A DNA stretch of 8,878 bases from CAYNQN01 sp964530525 (GCA_964530525.1 CAZHBH010000080.1:1-8878); one strand, 5' to 3'. Counted from the stretch's first letter, positions 1 to 6,119 are shown. Notes: a model not told the origin generated them from the letters alone. Numbers and translations are program-made.

Positions 1-177
1 ACCCGCATGGGCTCGGGCAAGGGCAACCCGGAGCGTTGGGTAGCGGTCGTGAAGCCGGGCAGGATCCTGTTCGAGCTCTCCTACAACGATCCCGAGGTGG
101 CGAGGGCGGCCATCGACAGGGCCATCCAGAAGCTGCCCATCAAGGCGCGCTTCGTCGAGAGCGAGGAGGCGTTCTGA
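1..177 (+). CDS. rplP: Large-subunit ribosomal protein L16, C-terminal part (5' truncated by window)
   Basis: The open frame from base 1 encodes the last 58 residues of L16, ending in the stop at 175-177. The visible start TRMGSGKGNPE followed by W-V-A-V-V-KPGR is the conserved core motif of L16; the Arg at visible residue 2 aligns with the position that is hydroxylated in E. coli L16. The tail (AIQKLPIKARFV) is the usual C-terminal helix and strand. L16 is a 50S protein near the tRNA elbow and the A site, and helps mature the large subunit. Roughly the first 80 residues lie upstream of the window. The stop overlaps the next start by one base (TGATG), so rpmC is probably translated by re-initiating ribosomes. 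Nothing unusual is visible. Confidence 0.95.
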   Translation, partial: TRMGSGKGNPERWVAVVKPGRILFELSYNDPEVARAAIDRAIQKLPIKARFVESEEAF

Positions 178-407
178 TGGCCGACAAGACCTCAGTTCGC
201 GACCTCAGCGACAGCGAGCTGCTCGAGAGCCTGGCCGACGCCCGCCAGGAGCTGTTCAACCTGCGGTTCCAGCTGGTCACCGGCCAGCTGGAGAACCACG
301 CCCGCCTCAACCAGGTGCGCAAGGGCATAGCGCGGCACCTCACCGAGCTGCGCGTCCGTGAGATCGCCGCCGCCGAAGCGCTGATGGCCGAAGAGGAGAG
401 CGCCTGA
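177..407 (+). CDS. rpmC: Large-subunit ribosomal protein L29
   Basis: A 76-residue protein matching L29 in length and sequence: an N-terminal helix with LRDLSDSELL-like character (DLSDSELLESLADARQEL), the family hallmark FNLRFQ at about residues 22-27, and a second helix with NHARLNQVRKGIAR. L29 is a two-helix hairpin at the exit of the 50S peptide tunnel, where trigger factor and the signal recognition particle dock. The start at 177 is set by the TGATG overlap with rplP; a longer frame upstream is only the rplP shadow. The acidic C-terminal tail (LMAEEESA) is a typical variable end. The stop overlaps the rpsQ start by one base, again TGATG. Confidence 0.95.
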   Translation: MADKTSVRDLSDSELLESLADARQELFNLRFQLVTGQLENHARLNQVRKGIARHLTELRVREIAAAEALMAEEESA

Positions 408-679
408 TGCCAGAAGAGAACGCAACACGCCCCAACCCCCGCAAGGTGCGGGAGGGCTTGGTGGTGTCGGACAAGATGGACCGCACCGCAGTCGTGGAGA
501 TCGTGGACCGCAAGCGCCACCCCCGCTACAACAAGACGGTCCAGCGCGCGAAGCGCCTCTACGTGCACGACGAGAGCAACGACCTCCACGTCGGCGATCG
601 CGTGCGCGTGACGGAGACGCGCCCGCTCTCGAAGCTCAAGCGCTGGCGCGTGGTGGAAGTGCTGGAGCGTGCCCGATGA
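407..679 (+). CDS. rpsQ: Small-subunit ribosomal protein S17
   Basis: A 90-residue S17, an OB-fold primary binder of 16S rRNA. The conserved run is clear: REGLVVSDKMDRTAVV at about residues 16-31, then HPRYNKTVQRAKRLYVHDE and the second RNA-contacting stretch GDRVRVTETRPLSKLKRWR near the C terminus. A short variable N-terminal tail (PEENATRPNPRK) precedes the domain, which is common in high-GC Gram-positives. The second residue is Pro, so initiator Met is expected to be removed by the aminopeptidase encoded downstream. The gene overlaps rpmC by one base and rplN by four (ATGA at 676-679), which fits tight coupling. Confidence 0.95.
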   Translation: MPEENATRPNPRKVREGLVVSDKMDRTAVVEIVDRKRHPRYNKTVQRAKRLYVHDESNDLHVGDRVRVTETRPLSKLKRWRVVEVLERAR

Positions 680-1044
680 TCCAGCAGGAGTCCCGCCTCA
701 AGGTGGCGGACAACAGCGGTGCGCGCTCGGTGCTGTGCATCCGGGTCCTCGGAGGCACCAGGCGTCGATACGCGTCCATCGGCGACGTGTTCGTGGCGAC
801 CGTGAAGGACGCCATCCCGGGCGCCTCGGTGAAGAAGGGCGACGTCGTGCGGTGCGTCGTGGTCCGCACCAAGAAGGAGAGGCGTCGTCCCGACGGCTCC
901 TACATCCGCTTCGACGAGAACGCTGCCGTGCTCATCAACGACCAGCAGCAGCCGCGGGGCACCAGGATCTTCGGCCCGGTGGGCCGTGAGCTGCGCGACA
1001 AGAAGTTCATGCGCATCATCTCTCTCGCACCGGAGGTCTTGTGA
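676..1044 (+). CDS. rplN: Large-subunit ribosomal protein L14
   Basis: A 122-residue L14, exactly the usual family length. It opens MIQQESRLKVADNSGAR, the family signature, and continues with a five-stranded barrel region ending in RELRDKKFMRIISLAPEVL, the standard C terminus. L14 sits at the subunit interface of the 50S and forms bridges to 16S rRNA; it is also the docking site of the silencing factor RsfS. Start: ATG at 676, overlapping the rpsQ stop by four bases. The stop TGA (1042-1044) shares its last base with another ATG that opens a six-codon mini-ORF (see 1044-1064). The last codons also carry a GGAGG motif at 1032-1036. Confidence 0.96.
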   Translation: MIQQESRLKVADNSGARSVLCIRVLGGTRRRYASIGDVFVATVKDAIPGASVKKGDVVRCVVVRTKKERRRPDGSYIRFDENAAVLINDQQQPRGTRIFGPVGRELRDKKFMRIISLAPEVL

Positions 1045-1064
1045 TGCGGGAGGTGCGACCATGA
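1044..1064 (+). CDS. Six-codon mini-ORF bridging rplN and rplX (speculative)
   Basis: ATG at 1044 shares a base with the rplN stop, is preceded by GGAGG (1032-1036) at a 7-nt spacing, and encodes MREVRP before a TGA at 1062-1064 that overlaps the rplX start (ATGA). The rplX Shine-Dalgarno (GGGAGGTG, 1048-1055) lies inside it. The arrangement would let a ribosome pass from L14 to L24 by two re-initiation steps. It could equally be chance in a GC-rich gap; no peptide function is implied. Confidence 0.3.
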   Translation: MREVRP

Positions 1065-1372
1065 AGATCCGCAAGGGCGACCGCGTCGAGGTTCGCCAGG
1101 GCAAAGACCGCGGCAAGCGCGGCACCATCACGTTCGCCTACCCGGCCGAGGGCCGGGTGATCGTCGACGGCGTGAACATCGCCAAGAAGCACCAGAAGCC
1201 GACGCGGTCCACGCAGCAGGGCGGCATCATCGACAAGGAGATGCCGATCTCGGCCTCCAGCGTGGCCCTGGTCTGCCCGAGCTGCGGCAAGCCCACGAGG
1301 GTGGGCTACAGGTTCGACCCCGACGGATCCAAGATCCGCGTGTGCCGCAAGTGCGGAGGTGACATCGGATGA
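1061..1372 (+). CDS. rplX: Large-subunit ribosomal protein L24, with C-terminal zinc knuckle
   Basis: A 103-residue L24, an early assembly initiator that binds the 5' end of 23S rRNA and later lies near the tunnel exit. Residues 1-30 form the KOW motif (MKIRKGDRVEVRQGKDRGKRG). The middle holds the conserved NIAKKHQKPTR segment. The end carries a CPSCGKPTRVGYR...VCRKCG zinc-knuckle pattern with Cys72, Cys75, Cys95 and Cys98, as seen in many Gram-positive L24s. Start: ATG 1061 has a strong Shine-Dalgarno (GGGAGGTG, 1048-1055) and gives the family N terminus; the frame stays open upstream to 986 but that is the rplN shadow. It is separated from rplN by 16 nt and overlaps rplE by four bases. Confidence 0.96.
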   Translation: MKIRKGDRVEVRQGKDRGKRGTITFAYPAEGRVIVDGVNIAKKHQKPTRSTQQGGIIDKEMPISASSVALVCPSCGKPTRVGYRFDPDGSKIRVCRKCGGDIG

Positions 1373-1941
1373 GCGCCACCACGACCCCGGAGACGCCCAG
1401 GCTCAAGGAGCGCTACACGAGCGAGCTGCGCTCCCAGCTCCTCGACGACCTCGGTCTCCAGAACATCATGCAGGTGCCCACCCTCAGCAAGATCGTCATC
1501 AACATGGGAGTGGGTCGAGCGCTGGTCCAGCAGTCGCTCCTCGACGGAGCGGTGCGCGACCTCGAGGCCATCACCGGTCAGAAGGCCATCGTCACCCGGG
1601 CCCGGCGCTCCATCGCCGGCTTCAAGGTGCGCGAGGGCAACCCGATCGGCGCCAAGGTCACCTTGCGCGGCAACCGCATGTGGGAGTTCTTCGACCGCCT
1701 CGTGAGCCTCGCGGCACCTCGCATCCGTGACTTCAGGGGCATGCCCCGGAAGTCGTTCGACGGGAACGGCAACTACACGTTCGGCGTGACCGAGCAGCTC
1801 ATCTTCCCCGAGATCGACTACGACAAGGTCGACTCGACCCGAGGAATGGACATAACCATCGTCACCACAGCCCGTACCGATGCAGAGGGGCTGGGCCTCC
1901 TCGAAGCACTCGGTTTCCCTTTCAAGCGTGAGGGGCAGTAG
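1369..1941 (+). CDS. rplE: Large-subunit ribosomal protein L5
   Basis: A 190-residue L5, close to the usual 180-190. L5 binds 5S rRNA and, with L18 (also encoded here), forms the central protuberance of the 50S. Family landmarks: PRLKERYTSELR near the N terminus, VPTLSKIVINMGVG, the ITGQKAIVTRARRSIAGFKVREG segment, GNRMWEFFDRLV, and the C-terminal RGMDITIVTTARTDAEGLGLL followed by GFPFK. The start overlaps the rplX stop (ATGA at 1369-1372); its Shine-Dalgarno GGAGGTGA (1355-1362) is embedded in the codons of the last Cys-Gly-Gly-Asp of L24. In E. coli, S8 represses the spc operon at the rplE start; I cannot recognise such a site here. Confidence 0.96.
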   Translation: MSATTTPETPRLKERYTSELRSQLLDDLGLQNIMQVPTLSKIVINMGVGRALVQQSLLDGAVRDLEAITGQKAIVTRARRSIAGFKVREGNPIGAKVTLRGNRMWEFFDRLVSLAAPRIRDFRGMPRKSFDGNGNYTFGVTEQLIFPEIDYDKVDSTRGMDITIVTTARTDAEGLGLLEALGFPFKREGQ

Positions 1942-1944
1942 TCC

Positions 1945-2130
1945 ATGGCCAAGAAGGCACTCATCCAGAAGGCAGAGCGCACGCCCAAGTTCAAGGTGCG
2001 CGCCTACACGCGCTGCCAGCGTTGCGGTCGGCCCCACTCGGTGTACCGCAAGTTCATGCTGTGCCGTGTCTGCCTGCGCGAGCTCGCCCACGCCGGCGAG
2101 ATCCCTGGGCTCAAGAAGGCCAGCTGGTGA
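1945..2130 (+). CDS. rpsN: Small-subunit ribosomal protein S14, zinc-binding (type Z)
   Basis: A 61-residue short S14 with the four-cysteine zinc site Cys24-x2-Cys27 and Cys40-x2-Cys43 (YTRCQRCGRPHSVYRKFMLCRVC), followed by the conserved RELAHAGEIPGLKKASW tail. This is the zinc-dependent 61-residue form (often called rpsZ or rpsN1) and not the ~100-residue zinc-free paralogue. S14 is a late-assembling protein of the 30S head. It follows rplE by three bases (TCC) and lacks an obvious Shine-Dalgarno beyond GAGGGG in the last rplE codons (GTGAGGGGCAG). Genomes that keep this form in the spc operon often carry a zinc-free spare elsewhere under Zur control; this cannot be seen here. Confidence 0.96.
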   Translation: MAKKALIQKAERTPKFKVRAYTRCQRCGRPHSVYRKFMLCRVCLRELAHAGEIPGLKKASW

Positions 2131-2146
2131 GGGGGGGTACGACGAG

Positions 2147-2551
2147 ATGACGATGACAGATCCGATCGCCGACATGCTCACCCGCATCCGCAACGCCAAC
2201 GTGGCGATGCACGACGAGGTGCGCATGCCGTCCTCCAAGCTCAAGCAGAACCTCGCCGGCGTCCTGCACCGTGAGGGCTACATCACGGACTTCCACGTGG
2301 AGGAGCACGACGGCCGTCCCGGCAGCACGCTCGTCATCGAGATGAAGTACTCGCCGGAGCGCCAGCGGGTCATCTCCGGGGTGAAGCGGGTGTCCAAGCC
2401 CGGCCTGCGCGTCTACACCAAGGCCGACGGGATCCCCAGGGTCCTCGGTGGTCTCGGGGTGGCGGTGCTGTCCACGAGCCAGGGGCTCATGACCGACCGA
2501 GAGGCACGGAGCCGCCAGATGGGCGGCGAAGTGCTCTGCTTCGTGTGGTAG
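2147..2551 (+). CDS. rpsH: Small-subunit ribosomal protein S8
   Basis: A 134-residue S8, a primary binder of the central domain of 16S rRNA and, in E. coli, the feedback repressor of the spc operon. Start MTMTDPIADMLTRIRNAN is the standard actinobacterial N terminus; the RNA-binding C-terminal domain shows GLRVYTKADGIPRVLGGLGVAVLSTSQGLMTDREAR and the GGEVLCFVW end. ATG codons at 2147 and 2153 are both possible; I prefer 2147 for its better distance from the G-run used as Shine-Dalgarno (2131-2137). The frame stays open to 1880 but this overlaps rplE and rpsN and is not coding. The gap to rpsN is 16 nt. Confidence 0.95.
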   Translation: MTMTDPIADMLTRIRNANVAMHDEVRMPSSKLKQNLAGVLHREGYITDFHVEEHDGRPGSTLVIEMKYSPERQRVISGVKRVSKPGLRVYTKADGIPRVLGGLGVAVLSTSQGLMTDREARSRQMGGEVLCFVW

Positions 2552-2567
2552 GGGAGGACCGAGCGAG

Positions 2568-3107
2568 ATGTCACGAATAGGACGTTCTCCCATCCCTCTG
2601 CCCGGCGGCGTGGAGGTCTCGGTCGACGACCGCGCCATCACGGTGAAGGGCCCCAAGGGTTCGCTGCAGCGCGAGCTACCCGGTTCCATCACCGTCCGCG
2701 AGGACGACGGGCACCTCCTGGTGGAGCGCCCCGACGACGAGAGGCGCAGCCGGGCCCTGCACGGCCTCACCCGCTCGCTGGTCAACAACATGGTGGTCGG
2801 CGTGACCGAGGGCTTCCGCAAGGACCTCGAGATCGTGGGCGTGGGCTACAGGGCCACTGCCGCCGGGTCGAGCAAGGTCAGCCTGGCGCTCGGCTTCAGC
2901 CACCCCGTCCAGGTCGAGGCTCCCGAGGGTGTGACCTTCGAGGTCCCCACGCCCACCCAGATCTCGGTCATCGGGATCGACAAGGAGGCTGTGGGCCAGG
3001 TCGCCGCCGACATCAGGGCGATTCGCAAGCCGGAGCCCTACAAGGGCAAGGGCGTGCGCTACAAGGACGAACGAGTGATCCGCAAGGCCGGAAAGGCGGC
3101 CAAGTGA
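2568..3107 (+). CDS. rplF: Large-subunit ribosomal protein L6
   Basis: A 179-residue L6, normal length. L6 has two similar alpha/beta domains; the first starts MSRIGRSPIPLPGGVEV and includes VKGPKGSLQRELP, the second begins around GVTEGFRKDLEIVGVGYRA and ends with the highly conserved IRKPEPYKGKGVRYKDE stretch followed by a Lys-rich tail. It binds 23S rRNA helix 97 near the sarcin-ricin loop and the stalk base, and is needed for late 50S assembly. A clear Shine-Dalgarno GGGGAGGA (2551-2558) lies in the 16-nt gap after rpsH, starting on the last base of its stop codon. The stop shares one base with the ATG of rplR. Confidence 0.96.
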   Translation: MSRIGRSPIPLPGGVEVSVDDRAITVKGPKGSLQRELPGSITVREDDGHLLVERPDDERRSRALHGLTRSLVNNMVVGVTEGFRKDLEIVGVGYRATAAGSSKVSLALGFSHPVQVEAPEGVTFEVPTPTQISVIGIDKEAVGQVAADIRAIRKPEPYKGKGVRYKDERVIRKAGKAAK

Positions 3108-3472
3108 TGAAGGACGTATCGAAGGACAAGCGCGAGGCTCGCCTCCGGCGGCACCGCAGGGTGCGCAAGAAGGTGCAGGGCACCGCCGAGCGCCCGCGCC
3201 TGGCGGTGTTCCGCTCGAACAAGCACCTCAGCGCTCAGGTGATCGACGACCTCTCGGGCAAGACGCTGGCGTCGGCCTCCACAGTGGAGGCCGACCTGCG
3301 CAACGTGCGCGGTGCGACCGTGGACGCGGCTGCCGAGGTGGGCAAGCTGCTCGCCAGCCGTGCCAAGGCCGCGGGCATCGACAAGGTCGTCTTCGACAGG
3401 GGCGGCTACCGCTACCACGGCCGGGTCGCGGCCGTGGCGGCTGCCGCCAGAGAAGCCGGACTGGAGCTGTGA
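3107..3472 (+). CDS. rplR: Large-subunit ribosomal protein L18
   Basis: A 121-residue L18, the 5S rRNA-binding partner of L5. The basic N-terminal tail (KDKREARLRRHRRVRKKV) leads into the conserved ERPRLAVFRSNKH segment, SAQVIDD, TLASAST, and the C-terminal KVVFDRGGYRYHGRVAAVAAAAREAGLEL signature. I choose ATG 3107, which shares its first base with the rplF stop (TGATG); an in-frame GTG at 3104 would add one residue and cannot be excluded. An AAGG-rich stretch in the last rplF codons (GCCGGAAAGGCGG) can act as the ribosome binding site. The stop again shares one base with the rpsE ATG, so rplF-rplR-rpsE look tightly coupled. Confidence 0.95.
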   Translation: MKDVSKDKREARLRRHRRVRKKVQGTAERPRLAVFRSNKHLSAQVIDDLSGKTLASASTVEADLRNVRGATVDAAAEVGKLLASRAKAAGIDKVVFDRGGYRYHGRVAAVAAAAREAGLEL

Positions 3473-4035
3473 TGGCCAACGACCACGACGCGCTCGCCCT
3501 GCGGGAATCCCGCGTCATCAACATCAACCGGGTGGCCAAGGTGGTGAAGGGCGGCCGGCGCTTCTCGTTCACCGCCCTGGTGGTGGTCGGCGACGGCGCC
3601 GGCCACGTGGGCCTGGGATACGGCAAGGCCAAGGAGGTGCCCCTCGCGATCCAGAAGGGCACCGAGGAGGCCAAGAAGAACCTCTTCGCCGTGCCGCTCG
3701 CCGGCAGCACCATCACCCACCCGGTCATCGGGCGCATGGGTGCCGGTCGGGTGCTGCTGAAGCCGGCAGCCCCCGGTACCGGGGTGATCGCCGGCGGAGC
3801 CGCTCGCGCCATCCTGGAGGAGGCCGGGATCCAGGACGTGCTCTGCAAGTCCCTGGGCTCCCCGAACCACATCAACGTCTCACGCGCGACCATCGCGGGC
3901 CTGCAATCGCTCAAGCGGCCCGACGAGGTCGCCCGCCTCCGGGGCCTCGCTCCGGGCGAGTTCGTGCCCGGTGGCCTGCTGCGTGCCTACAACGACACCC
4001 AGCGAGGGCCCCACGTGCCCGACGAGGTGGCATGA
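3472..4035 (+). CDS. rpsE: Small-subunit ribosomal protein S5
   Basis: A 187-residue S5. The N-terminal S5 domain (about residues 10-76) includes ESRVININRVAKVVKGGRRFSF, the loop where spectinomycin-resistance changes occur in other bacteria, and GHVGLGYGKAKEVP. The C-terminal domain holds PAAPGTGVIAGGAARAILEEAGI, then KSLGSPNHINVSRAT. S5 lies at the mRNA entry channel of the 30S and acts with S4 in decoding fidelity and mRNA unwinding. No resistance-type change is evident in the KGGR loop. Start ATG 3472 overlaps the rplR stop by one base; an in-frame GTG at 3469 would add one residue. The stop (4033-4035) lies within ATGATGG, in-frame with rpmD start candidates. Confidence 0.96.
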   Translation: MANDHDALALRESRVININRVAKVVKGGRRFSFTALVVVGDGAGHVGLGYGKAKEVPLAIQKGTEEAKKNLFAVPLAGSTITHPVIGRMGAGRVLLKPAAPGTGVIAGGAARAILEEAGIQDVLCKSLGSPNHINVSRATIAGLQSLKRPDEVARLRGLAPGEFVPGGLLRAYNDTQRGPHVPDEVA

Positions 4036-4061
4036 TGGTCGCGGCGTCCGAGGGTGGGGCC

Positions 4062-4256
4062 ATGCTCAAGGTGACCCAGGTGCGCTCGTCCATCGGGACC
4101 AAGCCCAAGCACCGGGGCACGCTGAGGGCGTTGGGCCTCGGCCGCATCGGTAGGGAGCACGTCCTCCCTGACCGTCCGGAGATCCGCGGCATGATCGCCA
4201 GGGTCCCCCACCTCGTAGCAGTCGAGCCCATCGCCGAGGAGGATGCGCCCAGATGA
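4062..4256 (+). CDS. rpmD: Large-subunit ribosomal protein L30
   Basis: From ATG 4062 this is a 64-residue L30, close to the usual ~60. It begins MLKVTQVRSSIGTKPKHRGTL and continues with LRALGLGRIGREHVLPDRPEIRGMI, the family pattern of a small alpha/beta protein on the 50S surface, ending in VPHLVAVEP. The C-terminal EEDAPR tail is variable. GAGG at 4050-4053 is 8 nt upstream. Two further in-frame ATGs at 4032 and 4035 overlap the rpsE stop and are preceded by GAGG at 4024-4027; they would add 10 or 9 residues (MMVAASEGGA). I prefer 4062 because it gives the family N terminus, but the longer forms are possible. The stop overlaps the rplO ATG (ATGA). Confidence 0.92.
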   Translation: MLKVTQVRSSIGTKPKHRGTLRALGLGRIGREHVLPDRPEIRGMIARVPHLVAVEPIAEEDAPR

Positions 4257-4741
4257 AGGTCCACGACCTCAAGCCCGCCGAGGGGTCGCGCCGCGCGGGC
4301 AAGCGCGTGGGCCGCGGCATCGGCGGCAAGGGTGGGAAGACGGCAGGCAGGGGCACCAAGGGCCAGAAGGCCCGGAGCAAGGTGCCTGTGGGCTTCGAGG
4401 GTGGGCAGCTGCCGCTGCACATGCGCATCCCGAAGCTCAAGGGCTTCACGAACCCGTTCCGGGTGGAGTACCAGGCCGTCAACCTCGACGTGATCGAATC
4501 CAGCGGACTGGACGAGGTGACCCCGGACTCGCTGCGCGAGGCGGGGATCGTGCACAAGGGGGCCTTCGTGAAGGTCCTCGGCAGGGGCTCGGTCACCCGT
4601 GCAGTTCGCGTGAAGGCCCACGCCTTCTCCAAGGCCGCGCAGGAAGCCATCGAGGGTGCTGGGGGTAGTGTTGAGACCATCCCGCTCCCCTGGGGCGATC
4701 GCCGGCCGCCGGCCAAGGGAAACCAGCACACGAACCGCTAG
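4253..4741 (+). CDS. rplO: Large-subunit ribosomal protein L15
   Basis: A 162-residue L15, slightly longer than the ~145-150 common in the family because of a C-terminal extension (LPWGDRRPPAKGNQHTNR). The N-terminal Gly/Lys/Arg-rich segment that threads through 23S rRNA is evident (KRVGRGIGGKGGKTAGRGTKGQKARS), followed by GFEGGQLPLHMRIPKLKGF and the globular C-terminal domain with VKVLGRGSVTRAVRVKAHAFSKAAQEAIEGAGGSVE. L15 helps late 50S assembly. The start overlaps rpmD by four bases (ATGA at 4253-4256). It is the last member of the densely coupled spc block: after its stop comes a 45-nt gap with a hairpin. Confidence 0.96.
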   Translation: MKVHDLKPAEGSRRAGKRVGRGIGGKGGKTAGRGTKGQKARSKVPVGFEGGQLPLHMRIPKLKGFTNPFRVEYQAVNLDVIESSGLDEVTPDSLREAGIVHKGAFVKVLGRGSVTRAVRVKAHAFSKAAQEAIEGAGGSVETIPLPWGDRRPPAKGNQHTNR

Positions 4742-4746
4742 GACAT

Positions 4747-4762
4747 CCTGCCCTGGGGCAGG
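4747..4762 (+). promoter_or_regulatory. Hairpin in the rplO-secY gap
   Basis: CCTGCC (4747-4752) and GGCAGG (4757-4762) form a perfect 6-bp stem around the tetraloop CTGG. It starts five bases after the rplO stop. There is no T-run after it (TTGACCGG follows), so it is not a standard intrinsic terminator. It may be a transcript-processing or stability element, or a partial attenuator. Function is inferred only from position. Confidence 0.45.
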
Positions 4763-4769
4763 TTGACCG

Positions 4770-4790
4770 GCACGAGGAGATCTCCGGTGC
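4770..4790 (+). promoter_or_regulatory. Possible start-site hairpin and Shine-Dalgarno of secY
   Basis: GAGGAG at 4774-4779 is a strong Shine-Dalgarno 7 nt before GTG 4787 and decides the secY start. The same segment can fold: GCAC (4770-4773) pairs with GTGC (4787-4790), and GGA (4776-4778) with TCC (4783-4785) around GATC. That would hide both the Shine-Dalgarno core and the start codon. The stem is short and has an asymmetric internal loop, so its stability is uncertain. Confidence 0.35.
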
Positions 4791-6106
4791 TCTCGAACAT
4801 CGCAAACGTCTTCCGGATTGCGGACCTCCGCAACAAGATCTTCTTCACCCTGCTGATGATCCTGATCTACCGGTTCGGCGCGTTCGTTCCCGTACCGGGG
4901 ATCGACGTCACCTTCCTCCAAACCCTTCAGGACCAAGCGGAGCAGGGCGGCGTGCTGGCCTTCCTCGAGCTGTTCTCCGGGGGCGCGCTCACCCAGTTCG
5001 CCGTCTTCGCGCTCGGGATCATGCCCTACATCACGGCGTCGATCATCATGCAGATCCTGGCTGTCGTGATACCCAAGCTCGAGGAGTGGCAGAACCAGGG
5101 GGCGGTCGGCCAGCGCAAGATCACCCAGTGGACCCGGTACGTCACGATCGGCATCGCTGTGATGCAGGCCACGGCCTTCACCTACCTGTTCCACAACGGC
5201 GGTGGAGGCTTCGGCATCGGAGCAGGCTCCACCGGAGGCCTCATCCCGAACTTCTCGGTGTGGAAGGTCCTCCTGATCGTCCTCACCCTCAGCACGGGCA
5301 CGGCGCTGCTCATGTGGATGGGCGAGCTCATCACCCAGCGAGGCATCGGCAACGGCATGTCGCTGCTGATCTTCGCCTCCGTGGTCAGCGCGCTACCCGG
5401 GCAGGGCGCCCAGATCCGGGCCAACGGCGGGTGGCTCGCCCTGGCCTTCACGATCGCCGGCTTCCTGGTCATCCTCGTCGCCATCGTGTTCGTGGAGCAG
5501 GGCCAGCGTCGGATCCCGGTCCAGTTCGCCAAGAGGGTGGTGGGTCGTCGCATGTACGGCGGCCAGAACACGTACATCCCGATGAAGGTGAACCAGTCGG
5601 GTGTGATCCCGATCATCTTCGCCAGCTCGGTGCTCTACCTGCCCCAGCTCATCGCCGGCCTACTGCCCTCCGAGCCGGGCAGCTGGGGCGAGTCGGTGCA
5701 GAGCTGGGTGAACGACAACCTGGTGACGCCCAACGCCCCGATCCACCTGATCGTGTTCGGTCTGCTCATCATCGGGTTCTGCTACTTCTACACGGCCATA
5801 ACCTTCGACCCCGTCAAGCAGGCCGACACCCTGCGCAAGCAGGGAGGGTTCATCCCCGGCATACGGCCGGGTCCGCAGACCGAGCGCTACCTCGCCAAGG
5901 TGCTGTCGCGGATCACCCTGCCAGGGGCGCTGTTCATCACGGCCGTCGCCCTCGTGCCGTCCTTGCTGCTCACGCAGTTCCTACCCGACAGCCAGGTGCT
6001 CTTCAGCGGCATCTCCATCCTCATCGCCGTCGGTGTGGCCCTGGAGACGATGAAGCAGATCGACAGCCAGCTGATGATGCGCAACTACGAGGGCTTCCTG
6101 AAGTGA
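4787..6106 (+). CDS. secY: Protein translocase channel subunit SecY
   Basis: A 439-residue SecY, the pore of the SecYEG translocon in the plasma membrane, driven by SecA or by translating ribosomes. About ten hydrophobic segments are visible; the first is FFTLLMILIYRFGAFVPVPG (about residues 19-38). The plug and second-helix region reads LFSGGALTQFAVFALGIMPYITAS; the ribosome/SecA-binding cytosolic loops include GQRRIPVQFAKRVVGRRMYGG (loop 4/5) and the loop around DPVKQADTLRKQGGFIPGIRPG before ERYLAKVLSRITLPGA (loop 6/7); the C terminus ends MRNYEGFLK. I chose GTG 4787: it gives the actinobacterial N terminus (M)LSNIANVFRIADLRNK and has GAGGAG 7 nt upstream. An in-frame TTG at 4763 would add eight residues without a good ribosome binding site. 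Unlike its upstream neighbours it does not overlap them. Confidence 0.96.
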   Translation: MLSNIANVFRIADLRNKIFFTLLMILIYRFGAFVPVPGIDVTFLQTLQDQAEQGGVLAFLELFSGGALTQFAVFALGIMPYITASIIMQILAVVIPKLEEWQNQGAVGQRKITQWTRYVTIGIAVMQATAFTYLFHNGGGGFGIGAGSTGGLIPNFSVWKVLLIVLTLSTGTALLMWMGELITQRGIGNGMSLLIFASVVSALPGQGAQIRANGGWLALAFTIAGFLVILVAIVFVEQGQRRIPVQFAKRVVGRRMYGGQNTYIPMKVNQSGVIPIIFASSVLYLPQLIAGLLPSEPGSWGESVQSWVNDNLVTPNAPIHLIVFGLLIIGFCYFYTAITFDPVKQADTLRKQGGFIPGIRPGPQTERYLAKVLSRITLPGALFITAVALVPSLLLTQFLPDSQVLFSGISILIAVGVALETMKQIDSQLMMRNYEGFLK

Positions 6107-6119
6107 CCTCCTCGTCCCC

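Noticed and set aside
1880..2146. Long N-terminal extension of S8
   Set aside because: The open frame overlaps rplE and rpsN fully, and S8 has a standard N terminus at 2147.
4701..4713. GCCGG-CCG-CCGGC inverted repeat at the end of rplO
   Set aside because: Short GC palindromes are frequent in DNA of this composition and it is within coding sequence with no T-run.
4763..4786. TTG 4763 as the secY start, or TTGACC at 4763-4768 as a -35 box
   Set aside because: GTG 4787 has GAGGAG at 7 nt and gives the family N terminus; no -10-like hexamer lies 16-19 nt after TTGACC.
3911..5194. A 427-residue open frame on the minus strand across rpsE-secY, with others such as 1306-2244
   Set aside because: They lie antisense to confidently identified ribosomal genes, show the Arg/Pro/Gly/Ala/His-rich make-up of high-GC shadow frames, and match no family I know.
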